Source of the DNA: Nereocystis luetkeana
Taxonomy: Eukaryota; Sar; Phaeophyceae; Laminariales; Laminariaceae
Length of the DNA stretch: 64,000 bases
Direction: 5' to 3'
NCBI GenBank assembly: GCA_031213475.1
Contig: JARUPZ010000005.1
Coordinates: forward strand, 4,131,732-4,195,731
A model generated the notes under the pieces. The model did not search any database and was not told where the DNA came from. It worked only from the letters and a program-made list of their open reading frames with translations. Position numbers and translations under genes: made by a program. This document shows positions 33,075 to 43,709 of this stretch, one piece after another; within the stretch, counting starts at the first letter, position 1; each line of letters begins with the position of its first letter.

Positions 33075-33480
33075 GACGCACACGGTGCGGTTCGGTTTCG
33101 TGATATTTCCTACAGTGCGGTTCGGTGCGGTTTTCCAAAATCAGAAATCGTACGGTGCTGTTCGGTGGGGTTTTCAGATATTGTGAATCCTACGGTGCGG
33201 TGCGGTTTTGTGATAAATCGTACGGTGCGGTTCGGTGCGGTTTTCAAACATCGGAAATGCTACGGCGCGGTTCGGTGCGGTTTTAGAAACCCGGAAATCT
33301 AACGGTGCGGTTCGGTTATTTTTGAAATCCTACGGTGCGGTTCGGTGCGGTTTTCCTATTTCGTAAAACCAACCAACGGTGCGGTGCGGTGTGGTTTTCC
33401 AGGCGGCAAAAATCCTACGTTGGGGTGCGGTGCGGTTAACGGCACCGAACCGCGCCGAACCGATAGGAAAAACCGCACCG
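33075..33480. repeat. GC-rich minisatellite, block 2, with terminal inverted unit
   Basis: About nine more units of the CTACGGTGCGGTTCGGTGCG family. The last piece (about 33431-33480) is inverted (ACCGAACCGCGCCGAACCG), so the block can close into a hairpin at its right end. Confidence 0.88.
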
Positions 33481-33499
33481 TAAAGAACCCTGGTATATA

Positions 33500-33606
33500 T
33501 TACGGGGGGACATAGTAAATAGGACCTACGGCACACAAAAACTATACATTTCCCTATTTTTACTATAATAACAATATTTGGTCCTATTTACTATGGTCTC
33601 CCAGAA
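33500..33606. mobile_element. TA-flanked MITE, family A, decayed right end
   Basis: Starts TTACGGGGGGACATAGTAAA after TA. The right end GGTCTCCCAGAAA has lost the consensus. It directly abuts minisatellite block 2. Confidence 0.7.
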
Positions 33607-33609
33607 ACT

Positions 33610-34005
33610 AGTATTTTCAGCCAAGCGTGGAGATTTTTTGGCTGGGGTGGGGTGAATCGAAGGATCTGGAGCTTTTTCATTCCTCGGAGAGATAGATTAT
33701 ATATATATGTATATATAATATACATATATATATATATACTTCGAAGTATAATATCTGGTATATCATTTCCCACTGGATGGTCTCCACGGTAGACCGATAG
33801 ATACCTGCGACTTGTATAATGTATCCGACGTTACCGCCGGGTGGGAGCTCTGTTATAGTCTACATGCATCATCTACAACATGTTTCCCGGGGTGGCTTGT
33901 GTGCGATGCAGCAGCAGACCCTGCACAGCCCCTTCTCACCAACGGCAGGCGAGAGGAACTACAGCAGTAGATGATGTCTGCGCTGTAGATAGATATATCA
34001 TGATT
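33610..34005. other. No gene recognised; AT palindrome
   Basis: Includes a (TA)n-rich palindromic stretch at 33693-33752 that could extrude a cruciform. No coding evidence. Confidence 0.45.
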
Positions 34006-34009
34006 TGTC

Positions 34010-34111
34010 CCCGAGGTCCCGAGGCTGTGGACAGAGCATGTCGGGTTTTCACCGACCAGGCTGACATTGCTTGCACCAAGCGCAAAGCCAGGGCGGGGGG
34101 GGGGGGGGGGC
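34010..34111 (-). mobile_element. C-SINE fragment with G (C) tract
   Basis: Matches the 3' half of C-SINE (GTCGGGTTTTCACCGACCAG, TGACATTGCTTGCACCAAGC) and runs into a run of G's at 34097 on its 5' side. Internal fragment. Confidence 0.6.
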
Positions 34112-34866
34112 TAGGGCTGTGTATGTATCACAAGCGCACCACAGAGTTGCAGCCCTGGGTCTGCTTGTTTTTTTGTTCTAGTTTTAGTTCTTGGCGTTAC
34201 AGGGTAGTAAGACACGTCGAGCCGGAATTCGGAATTTTGTGGGCATATGAGGAACAGGTTGAGATTCTTGTTTTTGTTGGTGATGAGCAGACGCCTTTTT
34301 CAACCGCTGTTATTTTTTGTTTTTCGCTATTGACAAGATAACCTTGACCCGCTTCCCTGAAGTGTGTCCCCTCATTACTATGCTCCCTCCTTTTTTTCAA
34401 TTCCCTCGTTCTTTTTTTTGGGGGGGAGGGGGGGGGAGGGGGGGGGGGGGGGGGGGGCATTTTCGTTTTCGGTAGTTCGTGCGTGTTCGTTTTTTCGTTC
34501 ATTCGTCTGTTCGTTTCTCATTTTGTTCTCATTTGTTTATTATCGTTTTCGCTTTTTTGTTTCTGTTTTCGTTTCTTGTTTCCAATCTTTCTCCTTACGC
34601 GTCCGTGTGGACAGATTGTATCGCTGGACGGCGGGAAGCGACGTCACGAAGGGGAGGAAGAATTCGTCTCCGTGGTCTGCGCATAGTAGTAGTATGAATA
34701 CTATTATTAATAATACAAATATGTACCTGTATCTGTGGTACTATTTTTTCGCGGTTGTAGCTACCCTTGATAGCCCCCGCCCTCCTCCTCCTCCTCCTCC
34801 TCCTCCTGCGCTCACATGACGGAGACCTCGGCATCGGGGTTTTGTAGAGAAAAGGTTGGTGAGACG

Positions 34867-34902
<36 letters not shown>

Positions 34903-35627
34903 CTCCTCCCCTCTCTCCCTGCCGGCCTCCCGTGCTTCTGCTGGTGTGGTGCTGGCGCTTGATGCTGCGTCAAGCGCGTTGTACAGGGGAACAAGTACAG
35001 TATTTTCGCGCAGTATACGTCGGTAGCAGCAGCAGTACGAGTAGCAGCAGCATCAGCAGCAACAGCAACAGCAAGCGGTAGCAGCAGCAGCAGCAGCAGC
35101 AGAAGCAGCAGAAACAGCGGTAGCCGTGGCAACAGCAAGCGGTAGCCGTGGCAACAGCAAGCGGTAGCAGCAGCAACATCAGCAGCAGCAGCTATTGGTG
35201 GTGGGTACACCCGACACTCCTGCTGCTGTTGCCGTTGTTGCTGCTGCTATTAGTAGTTTGCGTAGGAAGCGCATGCCTTCGTTTCCTGGCTGGCTGGGAG
35301 CGCGAGCAAGTGTTCCTCAACACACGTTTTGGTGTGTGCTTGGACAATATAATGTGTACTTATACAATACATCGGTAAATGGTTGGTAACACATACTGGT
35401 ACTACAGTAGCAGTACATATTTATAGTATTATATCGTATGAATGCTTACCCGGCACGTTCATACATTACCTGGTACTTCGTAATATATACCTGGTATATA
35501 TATATATATATTGATGTAGCTTACAGGTGCTGCGTCGCTGTTCGCTGGTGTACGTGGAGGGTAGGAAGGGGGGTCTGTTCAGGGCAGGGTGGGGTGGGAT
35601 CGGAGGGAGGAGAGATGAGGGGAGGGC
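34112..35627. other. Low-complexity region: homopolymers and triplet arrays
   Basis: Holds a poly-G run (34420-34457), a 33-base poly-C run (34869-34901), T-rich sequence (34470-34600), a CCT array (34786-34806), CAG/GCA arrays (35020-35200) and TA-rich words near 35490. No exon accepted. Confidence 0.6.
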
Positions 35628-35727
35628 GGGGGGGGGGGGGGACCTGAAGGAATGAGGGGGGGCGGGGTGGGGTGGGACGATGAGAGGTGGGGTGCGGGTA
35701 GAGGGCGGAGGGGAGGGCGGGGATGTA

Positions 35728-35848
35728 CTCATGCCATGCATGCCCATAGTCGTACGGCTATAGACCCTCGTATCCACACTATACCGAGACGGAGCCCGTC
35801 GGGTTTTCACCGGCCAAGCAAAAATCGAATCTTGCACCAAGCGGGAGG
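35728..35848 (-). mobile_element. C-SINE 3' fragment
   Basis: On the minus strand ends CATGGCATGAGTACATCCCC followed by C-rich sequence. Only about 120 bp of the element is present. It is directly followed (plus order) by another copy in the same orientation. Confidence 0.65.
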
Positions 35849-35867
35849 GGGGTACGGGGGGGTTGCA

Positions 35868-36177
35868 CTCGGTATCATGCATGGCCGTAGTCGTATGACC
35901 ATAGACCCTTGCATCCCTACAATGCCGGCACGGAGCACGTCGGGTTTTCACCGACCAGGCTGACATTGCTTGCACCAAGCGCGACCCACCGTGAGGTGTT
36001 CGACGAGACGCATGAAGAGTGACCCGCATTCTACGTAAGAACCGCTTGTGAGGCGGACTTGCGCATGGGTGACAGCGTCCGATCAGTTGAATTATTTTCC
36101 GATGTGGCCACTTCCCAGACAGCGATGGGCGTACTGTGTAGCTGCTCGGTGGGGGCGGGGGGGGGGGGGGGGGGGGG
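35868..36177 (-). mobile_element. C-SINE, 5'-truncated, between G/C tracts
   Basis: Minus-strand copy covering the 3' two-thirds, from the TACGCCCATCGCTGTCTGGG region to CATGATACCGAGTGCAACCC. On its 5' side lies a run of about 20 G's (plus) at 36158-36177. Confidence 0.7.
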
Positions 36178-36179
36178 TA

Positions 36180-37460
36180 AGAGACGGGCCGGTGTTGCCG
36201 GCACCTTGCCATCAACCGCTCTCTTGTTCTGGGCTTGACGCCCTTGGTTTTTTCGCAAACTGCAAGGTGTTTCGTGCGCATAGATGTGCACTTCTCGCAC
36301 GTTTCAGAAGGAGTCTTGCGTACGCGCACCTCCTCCTTGTGTTTTGTCGGGGGCAAAAAGTCGCTTTCGGGGTTGCCCTATTTTAGTTTCAGGTGGACTT
36401 TGTTCGATACGTGGTTTTGTTTGACCCTCTTCTTAACGTAGACTTCTCCGGTTTCCGTTTCCGTTTTTTTTTTTTTCTTCTTTGTGGCTTATGATTTTCA
36501 GTCGCGAGATGTTTTCGTTGTTAACGTTCCGATTTTCATGTGTGCTCATATTTTGCGTGTTCGTTTCAGACATATGGACGACGGCTTCAATGAGTTGATT
36601 TAATTTCCGGTGTAGGCATTTCCAGAGCGGGGGGGGGGGAGTTGTTCATTATGGTTTCTTATTTGTTCACGGTTTTTCAACCTATAAAATAGTAGACGCG
36701 CCAGGCAAGCCCAGCGATTTTTGGGCTCACAAGGATCAATCAACCACGCGTGTGGCCGAAGGTTTTTTCTAGTATGGCAGGAGTAATTAGCCGCGCTGGT
36801 TGGGGGGAGAGAACGGACCACTGCTTTGTTGTTTTCCGTGTTTTTTTTGGGGGGGGGTTTGCTCTTCTTGCGCTCATGTCCGGGTTGGTCCCCTTTGCGG
36901 TGCGATGCGACTCTCGACTCGACGAGGCAGGAAAAATGCGCGTGTGCACTTTTCTTGAAGAGGCTTTTTGGCTCAGCAGACCCCACCCTCGGGCGTGCGG
37001 GGAAGGTGGGGGGGGGGGGGCGGGGTCGACGATGACATCAGGAAGGTAGATGTTTTTGGAGCGTTCGGTGGTTATGACGCATGCAAGAAGGTCCTGTGGA
37101 ATCAGCAGAAGAAGGGAGTGTCGTGGTGCCTGTGGTAGATTTAGGCGTGTGTTGGTGGTTGTCTCCTGCGATCCACAAATGATAATTTTTATCTTCTACA
37201 AATTACCAGTATACTATTAAATGGTCAATCGCTCGATATTACAGTAGCAATGCGTCATTGGGGGATCACGTCCAACTTGGTGTCCGAGGAGGCGTTCATC
37301 GATATAGAGGTATGTCACATTTGGCGAAAAAAAAAAACTTTCTGAGCCAACCCGACGTCCTTAACCGGGCGGCAGCCGAAGGAGGTACAGTTACCACAGC
37401 TCGTGGGGGGATATATGTATCTAGGTATTGAAGGTGCGCGCGCCGCACACATCCCAAGCA
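36180..37460. other. No gene recognised
   Basis: Includes a small C-SINE fragment (GGCTTCAATGAGTTGATTTA, about 36580-36626) and G runs at 36629 and 37009. Long open frames near 36750-37049 lack splice or motif support. Confidence 0.45.
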
Positions 37461-37464
37461 TCAG

Positions 37465-37545
37465 TCACTCACTCAGTCACTCACTCAGTCACTCACTCAG
37501 TCACTCACTCAGTCAGTAAGTCACTCAGTCACTCAGTCAGTCGTT
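37465..37545. repeat. (CACTCACTCAGT)n minisatellite
   Basis: 12-bp units of TCACTCAGTCAC, about six copies, degrading to TCAGTCAG at the right end. Confidence 0.9.
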
Positions 37546-37549
37546 TTGG

Positions 37550-38174
37550 TCCCCGTTGACTTCCGCAGTATGTACCTCGTTGGGGGGGATATAGGAGCCT
37601 CAGTAAAATTCAGGGTGCGAACCCTATGTCGTAAAACGCCTCCGAGACATGTGCAGATCCAGCGCAATTGAGTCGCACGGCGCGAGCGCGGCATGATCTC
37701 TATACCCGGGTACTACTTGTGCTCGCTCGTAGATGGTTGACAAAACCGAAGCTATCAACCATTGTTTGGGCCGCCATCTCGGGGTGTCGACGGGGTCAAT
37801 GAGGTCGCATAAAAAAGGAGGGGGGGGGGGGGGGGGTGATGGAGAGAGGGTTTATCGCGCACCAAAGGGACACAAACCGCTGATGATGTCGTCAACATAC
37901 TCACAGGGGGTTTCCCGAGGTTCTCGTGGAATGTTGTGGTGGACACAGCAAGAAAACGTCGGCGAAGAGGGGATCATTGGCGTGCTCGTATAGGACGTGC
38001 AGAGGGGGGAGGGGGGGGGTTGTGTGTAGCACCGGTGGCAGATTGTGGCGCTTCTCAGCAACGTATATAATGGCGCATCGAAACGGTGTGACGACGATTG
38101 TTGGCCCACGGCAAGCCGCCGCGTTTGGCGCGGATGTTGTAGTGGCGATTCATATTTGAGAATACCTTCCTACC
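37550..38174. other. No gene recognised
   Basis: Mixed sequence with a G run at 37820-37836. No supported exon or complete element. Confidence 0.45.
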
Positions 38175-38250
38175 CCTCTGCGGAACGGTGCTCCGCCTCG
38201 AACGTACTGCGTGGCCAAGGGTAAAAATGACTAAGGTGAGCAACAAAATA
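38175..38250 (+). mobile_element. LINE A 3'-end fragment, unit 1
   Basis: Carries GTGCTCCGCCTCGAACGTAC and AAAATGACTAAGGTGAGCAA, the last about 65 bp of LINE A (compare 12818-12876 and 57673-57745). The coding sense corresponds to GAPSRKGCVV...TKASNK. Confidence 0.65.
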
Positions 38251-38251
38251 G

Positions 38252-38407
38252 CAACCCACCGCCGCGACACTTCGCGCTTGGTGCAACTAATTTCTGATAC
38301 TTGGTCGGTGAAAACCCGACGTGTTCCCTCCCGGCTTTGTAGGGATGCGAGGGTCTATGGTCATACGACTACGGCCATGCATGATATCGAGGACACCCCT
38401 CTTCCTG
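38252..38407 (+). mobile_element. C-SINE 3' fragment in the retroelement train
   Basis: Contains CACTTCGCGCTTGGTGCAAC, GTGAAAACCCGACGTGTTCC and the end CATGCATGATATCGAGGACA followed by C-rich sequence. Same orientation as the LINE A fragments on both sides. Confidence 0.7.
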
Positions 38408-38640
38408 TGCTCCGTCTAGATGCGCGGCCAATGGTCAAATGACTAAGGCAAGCAAAGAAATGCGTACCTCCCCCCCTCCCTGTTCTCCGTCTTGAAAGGG
38501 AGGCGTGGTCAATGGTCACATGACTAAGGGAAGCAACGAATGAATACCCCCCCCCTCCTCCCTCCTTTGCTCCGTCTCGAAAGGGATGCGTGATCAATGA
38601 TCAAACTACCAAGGCAAGCAGCAAATGGAACCCCCCCCAT
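38408..38640 (+). repeat. Three tandem LINE A 3' ends separated by C tracts
   Basis: Three units start CTCCGTCTAGATGCG (38409), CTCCGTCTTGAAAGGGAG (38484) and CTCCGTCTCGAAAGGGATG (38572). Each is about 50-55 bp of LINE A 3' end finishing with a GACTAAGGCAAGCAA-like word, and each is followed by a C-rich tract. The units differ by several substitutions, so they are probably separate insertions rather than recent slippage. Confidence 0.8.
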
Positions 38641-38745
38641 GACTGGTGGGTGAAAACCCGACGTGGTCCGTCCCGGCATTGTACATAGGGACGCGAGGGT
38701 CTATGGTCAGACGACTACGGCTTTGCATGGCATGCGTGCTGTCTG
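38641..38745 (+). mobile_element. C-SINE 3' fragment closing the train
   Basis: Begins directly after the last C tract with GACTGGTGGGTGAAAACCCG and ends near CTTTGCATGGCATG. Same orientation as the rest of the train. Confidence 0.65.
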
Positions 38746-38749
38746 GGGC

Positions 38750-40055
38750 TATTTTGTTTTCTACCTTGTTTTCAGAGATACCCCCGACAAGCTCTACATG
38801 CTCTGGGCACAAATATCACATATGCTGTGTGCCCCCCCCCTCCTTTTTTTTCGGAGAACCCAGGAACGGAAACTCATCCCAGTCGAGGGTGGTCGTGTTA
38901 TGTTATGTTGTCATCTTGCTTGGGTGACCTATGATATGCCGTAAATACAATGCGGCCGATGGCACGAGCAGGTCCACGCCCCCCCCCTCCCCCCTCGTCA
39001 CAACGTACAGTAGGTGGAGCAGGCGACTGACTGGCGCAGAAACAATTCGTTGGAGATAACTTATTTAAAAAGGCAGCACAAGAGCCACAGCGGTATTGCT
39101 TCGACAAACACCCGCAACACCTTGAAACTGCTGTCTGCCATGAAAATCGCACTAAAACCTGCCATGGAAAACCCATGAAACTGCCTAGGGAGCCTCTATA
39201 GGGACTGCCATAAAAACCGATGAATCCTCGTTGGACTTTCATGAAACGCTCATGAAACGTTCTTGGCGTTGCTGTGCAAGTAGGGTAAGCTCATGGACGC
39301 CCATGCATGGAGGGGGAGTCATGAAATCCCATGGAAGCCCCCACGAGATTTTTGGTTGCGATCGGCTCCCCCTCCTATATGGTCTGTCTCTTGCAGGACT
39401 TTCACCTTCGTAGTGCTTCGTCAGGTTGGCTTCGTGTGTCTATCTGCCTCTGTATCTGCATAATATCTTCATCAATCACCTGAAGCTGTCGACCAGGAGG
39501 CGTTTCTTTGGCTTACTGCTACTGTACTAGAGTAAACATGCCCGCGGTCTCTCTTGCTATAACGTACCAGGTATCACATAAGCAGGTTCTGTGTCTTCGC
39601 TGGGAGCGCTTTTTTCTCGGATGGGCGTGCATATGATACGGATGTGTTTTGTCGTATATATACGACCATGCCGTCGGGAGATGATCGTTCCCAGATATTC
39701 GACTTACACACCGGTGTGGAGGTCTACTCTCTCGAGCTGCACGTGGCCTCATCTCTGATACAGTAGCATGACGGTACCTCTCGCCCGGTGGTGCTTGCCT
39801 CCTTACTGTAATAGTGGTGATGCACCACGCGTGCCGGGGCTTATAACCTGCTACTTTATGATACAAGCGCAAAAAACAGTGCGCTTTGCGCGGCTTTTTT
39901 TTCTCACACTGTTATTTTTTCTTACAGGGCTGCGCCAAGCGAAGATTGTAGATGGTAATCCATGAAGAGTATGCAACAACCGTCTAATTAGTAGTAGGTC
40001 TATTAGATCGGGGCTAACGAACTTGCTGAACCTTCCTGCTCCCTTTGTGGGCGAG
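38750..40055. other. No gene recognised
   Basis: Contains C runs (38829, 38980), a CATGAAA-rich stretch (39150-39330) and one TACCAGGTA word at 39565. Open frames have no motif or splice support. Confidence 0.45.
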
Positions 40056-40059
40056 GACC

Positions 40060-41600
40060 ACCGGCTTCACGAAGTTCAGCCCACAAATAACGTACCCGGA
40101 GTGAGAGTTTCCACACCGGGCGGAGCGGTACCGACCCGGGGAATATCCCTCGTCATTCCCGGTTTGTTGGAGTTGTAGATGCCCAGAAGGGTTTCTGATC
40201 CGGGCGTGAGACCCCATCCCGACGGGGTGCGGCGGAACCCCGGTGTAACTCCCACCGCTTGCCAGCGACCAGCCAGTGGGGTTAGGGGTTCCAAAGAGTG
40301 CGGATCGGGATCGACCCGGGGGATCACCGTTTTCATCCCTGTTTTATCGGCGCTGAAGCAATACTGAAGTATTTAGAATCCCTGGATGGGAACTTTTCCT
40401 CCCGGAGTGGCGCTGGCTCCCTGAACCCCAGCCAGTCAGTGATTTAATAAGTGGGAATGGGGTTCGGTATCGGCCCGGGGATCACAGTTTTTGTCCTCGG
40501 CTTGTCGGAGTTGGAGATGGATTGAAGGATTCATGATCCGAGCATGACACCCTACCTTTTTCCCGGGTATGGCGGAGATCTGCGAACCTCAGCCAATTAT
40601 TGACCAGCCAGTGGGGTCGGAGTTTCTTCACCGAGCGGGGCATTATCGACCCGAGGGTAGCCAATATCGACCCCGGTTTGTCGGAACTGTAACTATAAGG
40701 ATTTGCTAATGATACGGGGATGGCGGTGGCCCTGGCTCCACGAACCTCAACCAATCAGTGATGGAGGAGGTCGTGGGTTGAGGTTTTTACGCCATGCGGT
40801 GCGGTATCGACAAGGGGGATCACTATTTTGGTCCCCGGTTTGTTGGGGTTGTAGTTGTATGGAAGGATTTAGGATCCGGGGGTGATATCTCATCTTTCCT
40901 GGATGGCGCCAGCTTCACAAGCCCCCAGCCAATCAGCAACCAGCCAGTTGAGTTGGGGTTTCCACACCGTGTGTGGCGGTTTCGACCCGGGGGATGTATA
41001 TTGTTTTCGTGCCCAGTTTGTTGGAGTTGTAGGAGTATAGAGGAAATTATGAAATTATGATCCGGGGATGGGGCCTTTTTATCTTCTAGCGGCGCTGGCA
41101 TTATTTTCGAGTCTCCGCGCCTCAGCCAATCAGCGATCGACCGGTGGGGTTGAAGTTTCCACACCATGCGGGGCGGTGTCGACCCGGGGGATCACGTTTT
41201 CCTTTTCCGGGCTATTAAAGTTGTAGATATATGCAGGGATTCCGATTCGGGAATGGGGTCCTATTATTCCCGGGCGACACTGGCTTTATTTTTGAGCCCC
41301 TGCCAATCAGCGATCGGCCGGTAAGGTTGGGGTTTCCACACCGTGCGGGGCGATGTCGACCAGGGGGAACTCTTTTTTCGGTCCCTGATTGTTGTATTTA
41401 TAGATTTTAGCAGGGATTTCCGATCGGGGGATGGGACCCTGTCATCCCCGGGTGGCGCTGGCTCTACTTTCGAGCCCTAGCCAAGCAGTGATCACCCGGT
41501 GGGGCTGGGGCTTCCATTCCGTACGGGGCGGTATCGACCCGGGGGATCATGTTTTCCGTCCCAGTGTGTTTGGAGTTGTAGACATACGGAGGGATTGACG
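40060..41600. repeat. Satellite of about 185-bp units
   Basis: About eight or nine diverged tandem units. Each has GTTTCCACACCG..GGGCGGT.TCGACCCGGGGGATCA, then TTGTTGGAGTTGTAG, GATCCGGGGATGGGG, GGCGCTGGCT and CCAGCCAATCAGCGACC. The repeated GTTTCCACACC-type word occurs near 40098, 40957, 41150, 41335 and 41510, with diverged versions between. Spacing is about 175-190 bp. Each unit carries a CCAAT word. Confidence 0.85.
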
Positions 41601-41609
41601 GACCGGGGA

Positions 41610-42576
41610 TGGGGTCCTGTCGCACCCGGGTGCAGCGAGACTGGGGGGTTCCCCCGAGGGGAAAATTCTGCCGCGCGCTTTGCGGCCCCTCGTTGGCGGA
41701 GGACGAGCGGGGGGGGGCGGGGACTCGCCCAATGGGATTGGGGCTCGGAAAACGCTGGGATGAAGGCCATATGCCTACTGTATTACATTGGAGAAATTAT
41801 ACCTTTGTAGAAGCCCTCGTACATCAGCCCGAGCCCAGGCCTCCAGAGAGAAGTGAGTGAGGTCGATGGCAGCCCCCACTAACAGTAGTATTGCATCTTC
41901 CTCCATTACAGTGGAAACCCCTCAACGCATTTATATACGGACTTAGTAGCCCAGTACAAGATGTTTGCTCTGCACATCTCACTTATTCGTACAACGGCGC
42001 GACGGCTATACAGCATATGTCTGTGAGTATCGGTGAAGCCTGTGGAGAGCAACGCTTTGGTATGCCGCCCTTGCGGGGACAATCGATTCCTCGCGTGCCG
42101 TTTCGAGACTTTATATAGACCCCCCGTACAATTGCGCAGCTTTTTTAACAGCACACATTCATACACGTACAGCCACGTACGCTCACACACATTACATTCT
42201 CCACACAGCGGTAATAACTCCTGAAACCATCACCCCTATCTATGAGCCGCCGTCACTTATCCAACCCCCTTTCAACTTGACCATATCATTCGCGACATCG
42301 CTTGCACAGTTGTCGTGACGACGGATGGGACGGCACCGACTCTCTACCTCAAACATTTAGTTGAAGTAACACGCATTTGCTGCAGCATATACTTGCAGGT
42401 TATCGTACAGACAATTAACAGCAGCAGTAGTAGTGGCGTGACTTCCGGTAAGACTCCACGAAAACCTCCAAGCGTGATCTTTTGGGAGAGTCGTTGGCAG
42501 TCGTCGTATCCACTACTGCAATACCCGGCCTCGACCGTTCATTCCGGTACACCTCGTCCCCGACTTCATGGTCCTT
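41610..42576. other. No gene recognised; 3' flank of the minus-strand gene
   Basis: Mixed sequence downstream of the stop codon at 42577. The part nearest 42577 is expected to hold the 3' UTR and terminator of that gene; no clear poly-A signal was picked out. Confidence 0.4.
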
Positions 42577-43098
42577 CTACAGCTCGTCATCGTCGTCGTC
42601 ATCCGTCCAGTCACCGTCGCCGCCAGCCTCGACGCCACTTTCCTCGTCGGTGGACATGCCCGCACCGTTGTCTTCCTCGTCGGCGTTGTACGCGCCGTCG
42701 TTGATGCTGCCATCCGATTGGATATCGGCTTCGATGTCGGCTGGCGGCGATGCCGGGTGAAGCGGCTCGTCGAGGTAGCTGCCGAGGTTTCTCCAGCGAG
42801 CACGGCGGTGGCCAACCCCCGCCACGCCACCGTTGGCCGCATCGTCGTGTCGGCACGCCGTTCCGTCAACAGCTCCACCACCTCCAAGCGCGATCGTGAA
42901 ATCGGACATATCATCGCTTTCTTCTTCGTCAGCGCGTCGTCGTGCAGCTTCGGCCGCGTCGTCGACAGCTTTATATAGTTCTTCGTCGCTGGTGTGAAAC
43001 TCCCAAGAATCGCTTCTGCCATCGCTGACGACGTTGTTGGCGCCCTCGTCGGGGTCGCGTCTATTGATACCCGTGTCCGCGGAACCTCCATCGCCACC
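42577..43098 (-). CDS. Multi-exon protein of unknown function, terminal exon (exon 9)
   Basis: 174 codons including stop, phase 0, after acceptor GTTGACAG. It encodes GGDGGSADTGINRRDPDEGA, a helical DEELYKAVDDAAEAARRRAD segment, and an extremely acidic end (WTDDDDDDEL, stop). The middle contains a Gly/Ala-rich stretch and RRARWRNLGSYLDEPL. Acidic C-termini of this kind are common in chromatin- or histone-binding proteins, but I recognise no domain. Longer open frames on the same strand (to 42513) are out of frame with this exon. Confidence 0.65.
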   Translation of the reverse strand, partial: GGDGGSADTGINRRDPDEGANNVVSDGRSDSWEFHTSDEELYKAVDDAAEAARRRADEEESDDMSDFTIALGGGGAVDGTACRHDDAANGGVAGVGHRRARWRNLGSYLDEPLHPASPPADIEADIQSDGSINDGAYNADEEDNGAGMSTDEESGVEAGGDGDWTDDDDDDEL

Positions 43099-43709
43099 CT
43101 GTCAACGAATCAAATGACGCACCGTACTGCCAGTCAGTGCTTACATACCTCCCGCACGGTCTTGGGTTTTGTTGTACCTGGCGACTGGTTTGTTCAATGG
43201 TCACTACTACTACCTGATACGGTAAAGTACTAGCATAAAGTATTTCGATAGGGCAGTCTTTCCTCGAATGGAATTCTGTAGGCCAAACACCTTCGGACAG
43301 AACGGTCTGCGACCGCGATGCACCTGTACATGCGCAGAGAATGCCGTGTCAAGGTGCTCCTTAGGAACTTATTTTGATCGTCGCTGTTGTAGAGAAACGG
43401 CTGGACCAGACGGTTCATGCGAACAAACAGGTGTGAATCGGCTGCAGCACATCCAATTCCGTCATTAATAAGCTATACTGTACCAGGTATACACACATAT
43501 CGCCGAAGAATGGGGTGGATTAATTTATGTAGTAGATACAAGTAGTGGACGGTCAAATACGTCGCAATTGCGGCAATTGCGTAGGTCACGGGGTTGTGAT
43601 GCGTAGGCACAAGGAGCGTAGCCAAAACACTACGGGTAGATAGTCCCCACTCGACTGTCGCCAGGGACCATCGCCACGGAGAGCCCAATGTTCTGTATTT
43701 CCCGCTCAC

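Noticed and set aside
40060..41600. CRISPR-like array
   Set aside because: Units are diverged, about 185 bp and fully tandem without unique spacers; this is a satellite.
42513..43097. 194-codon minus-strand frame
   Set aside because: It is out of frame with the acidic terminal exon at 43098-42577, which has the better acceptor, composition and stop.
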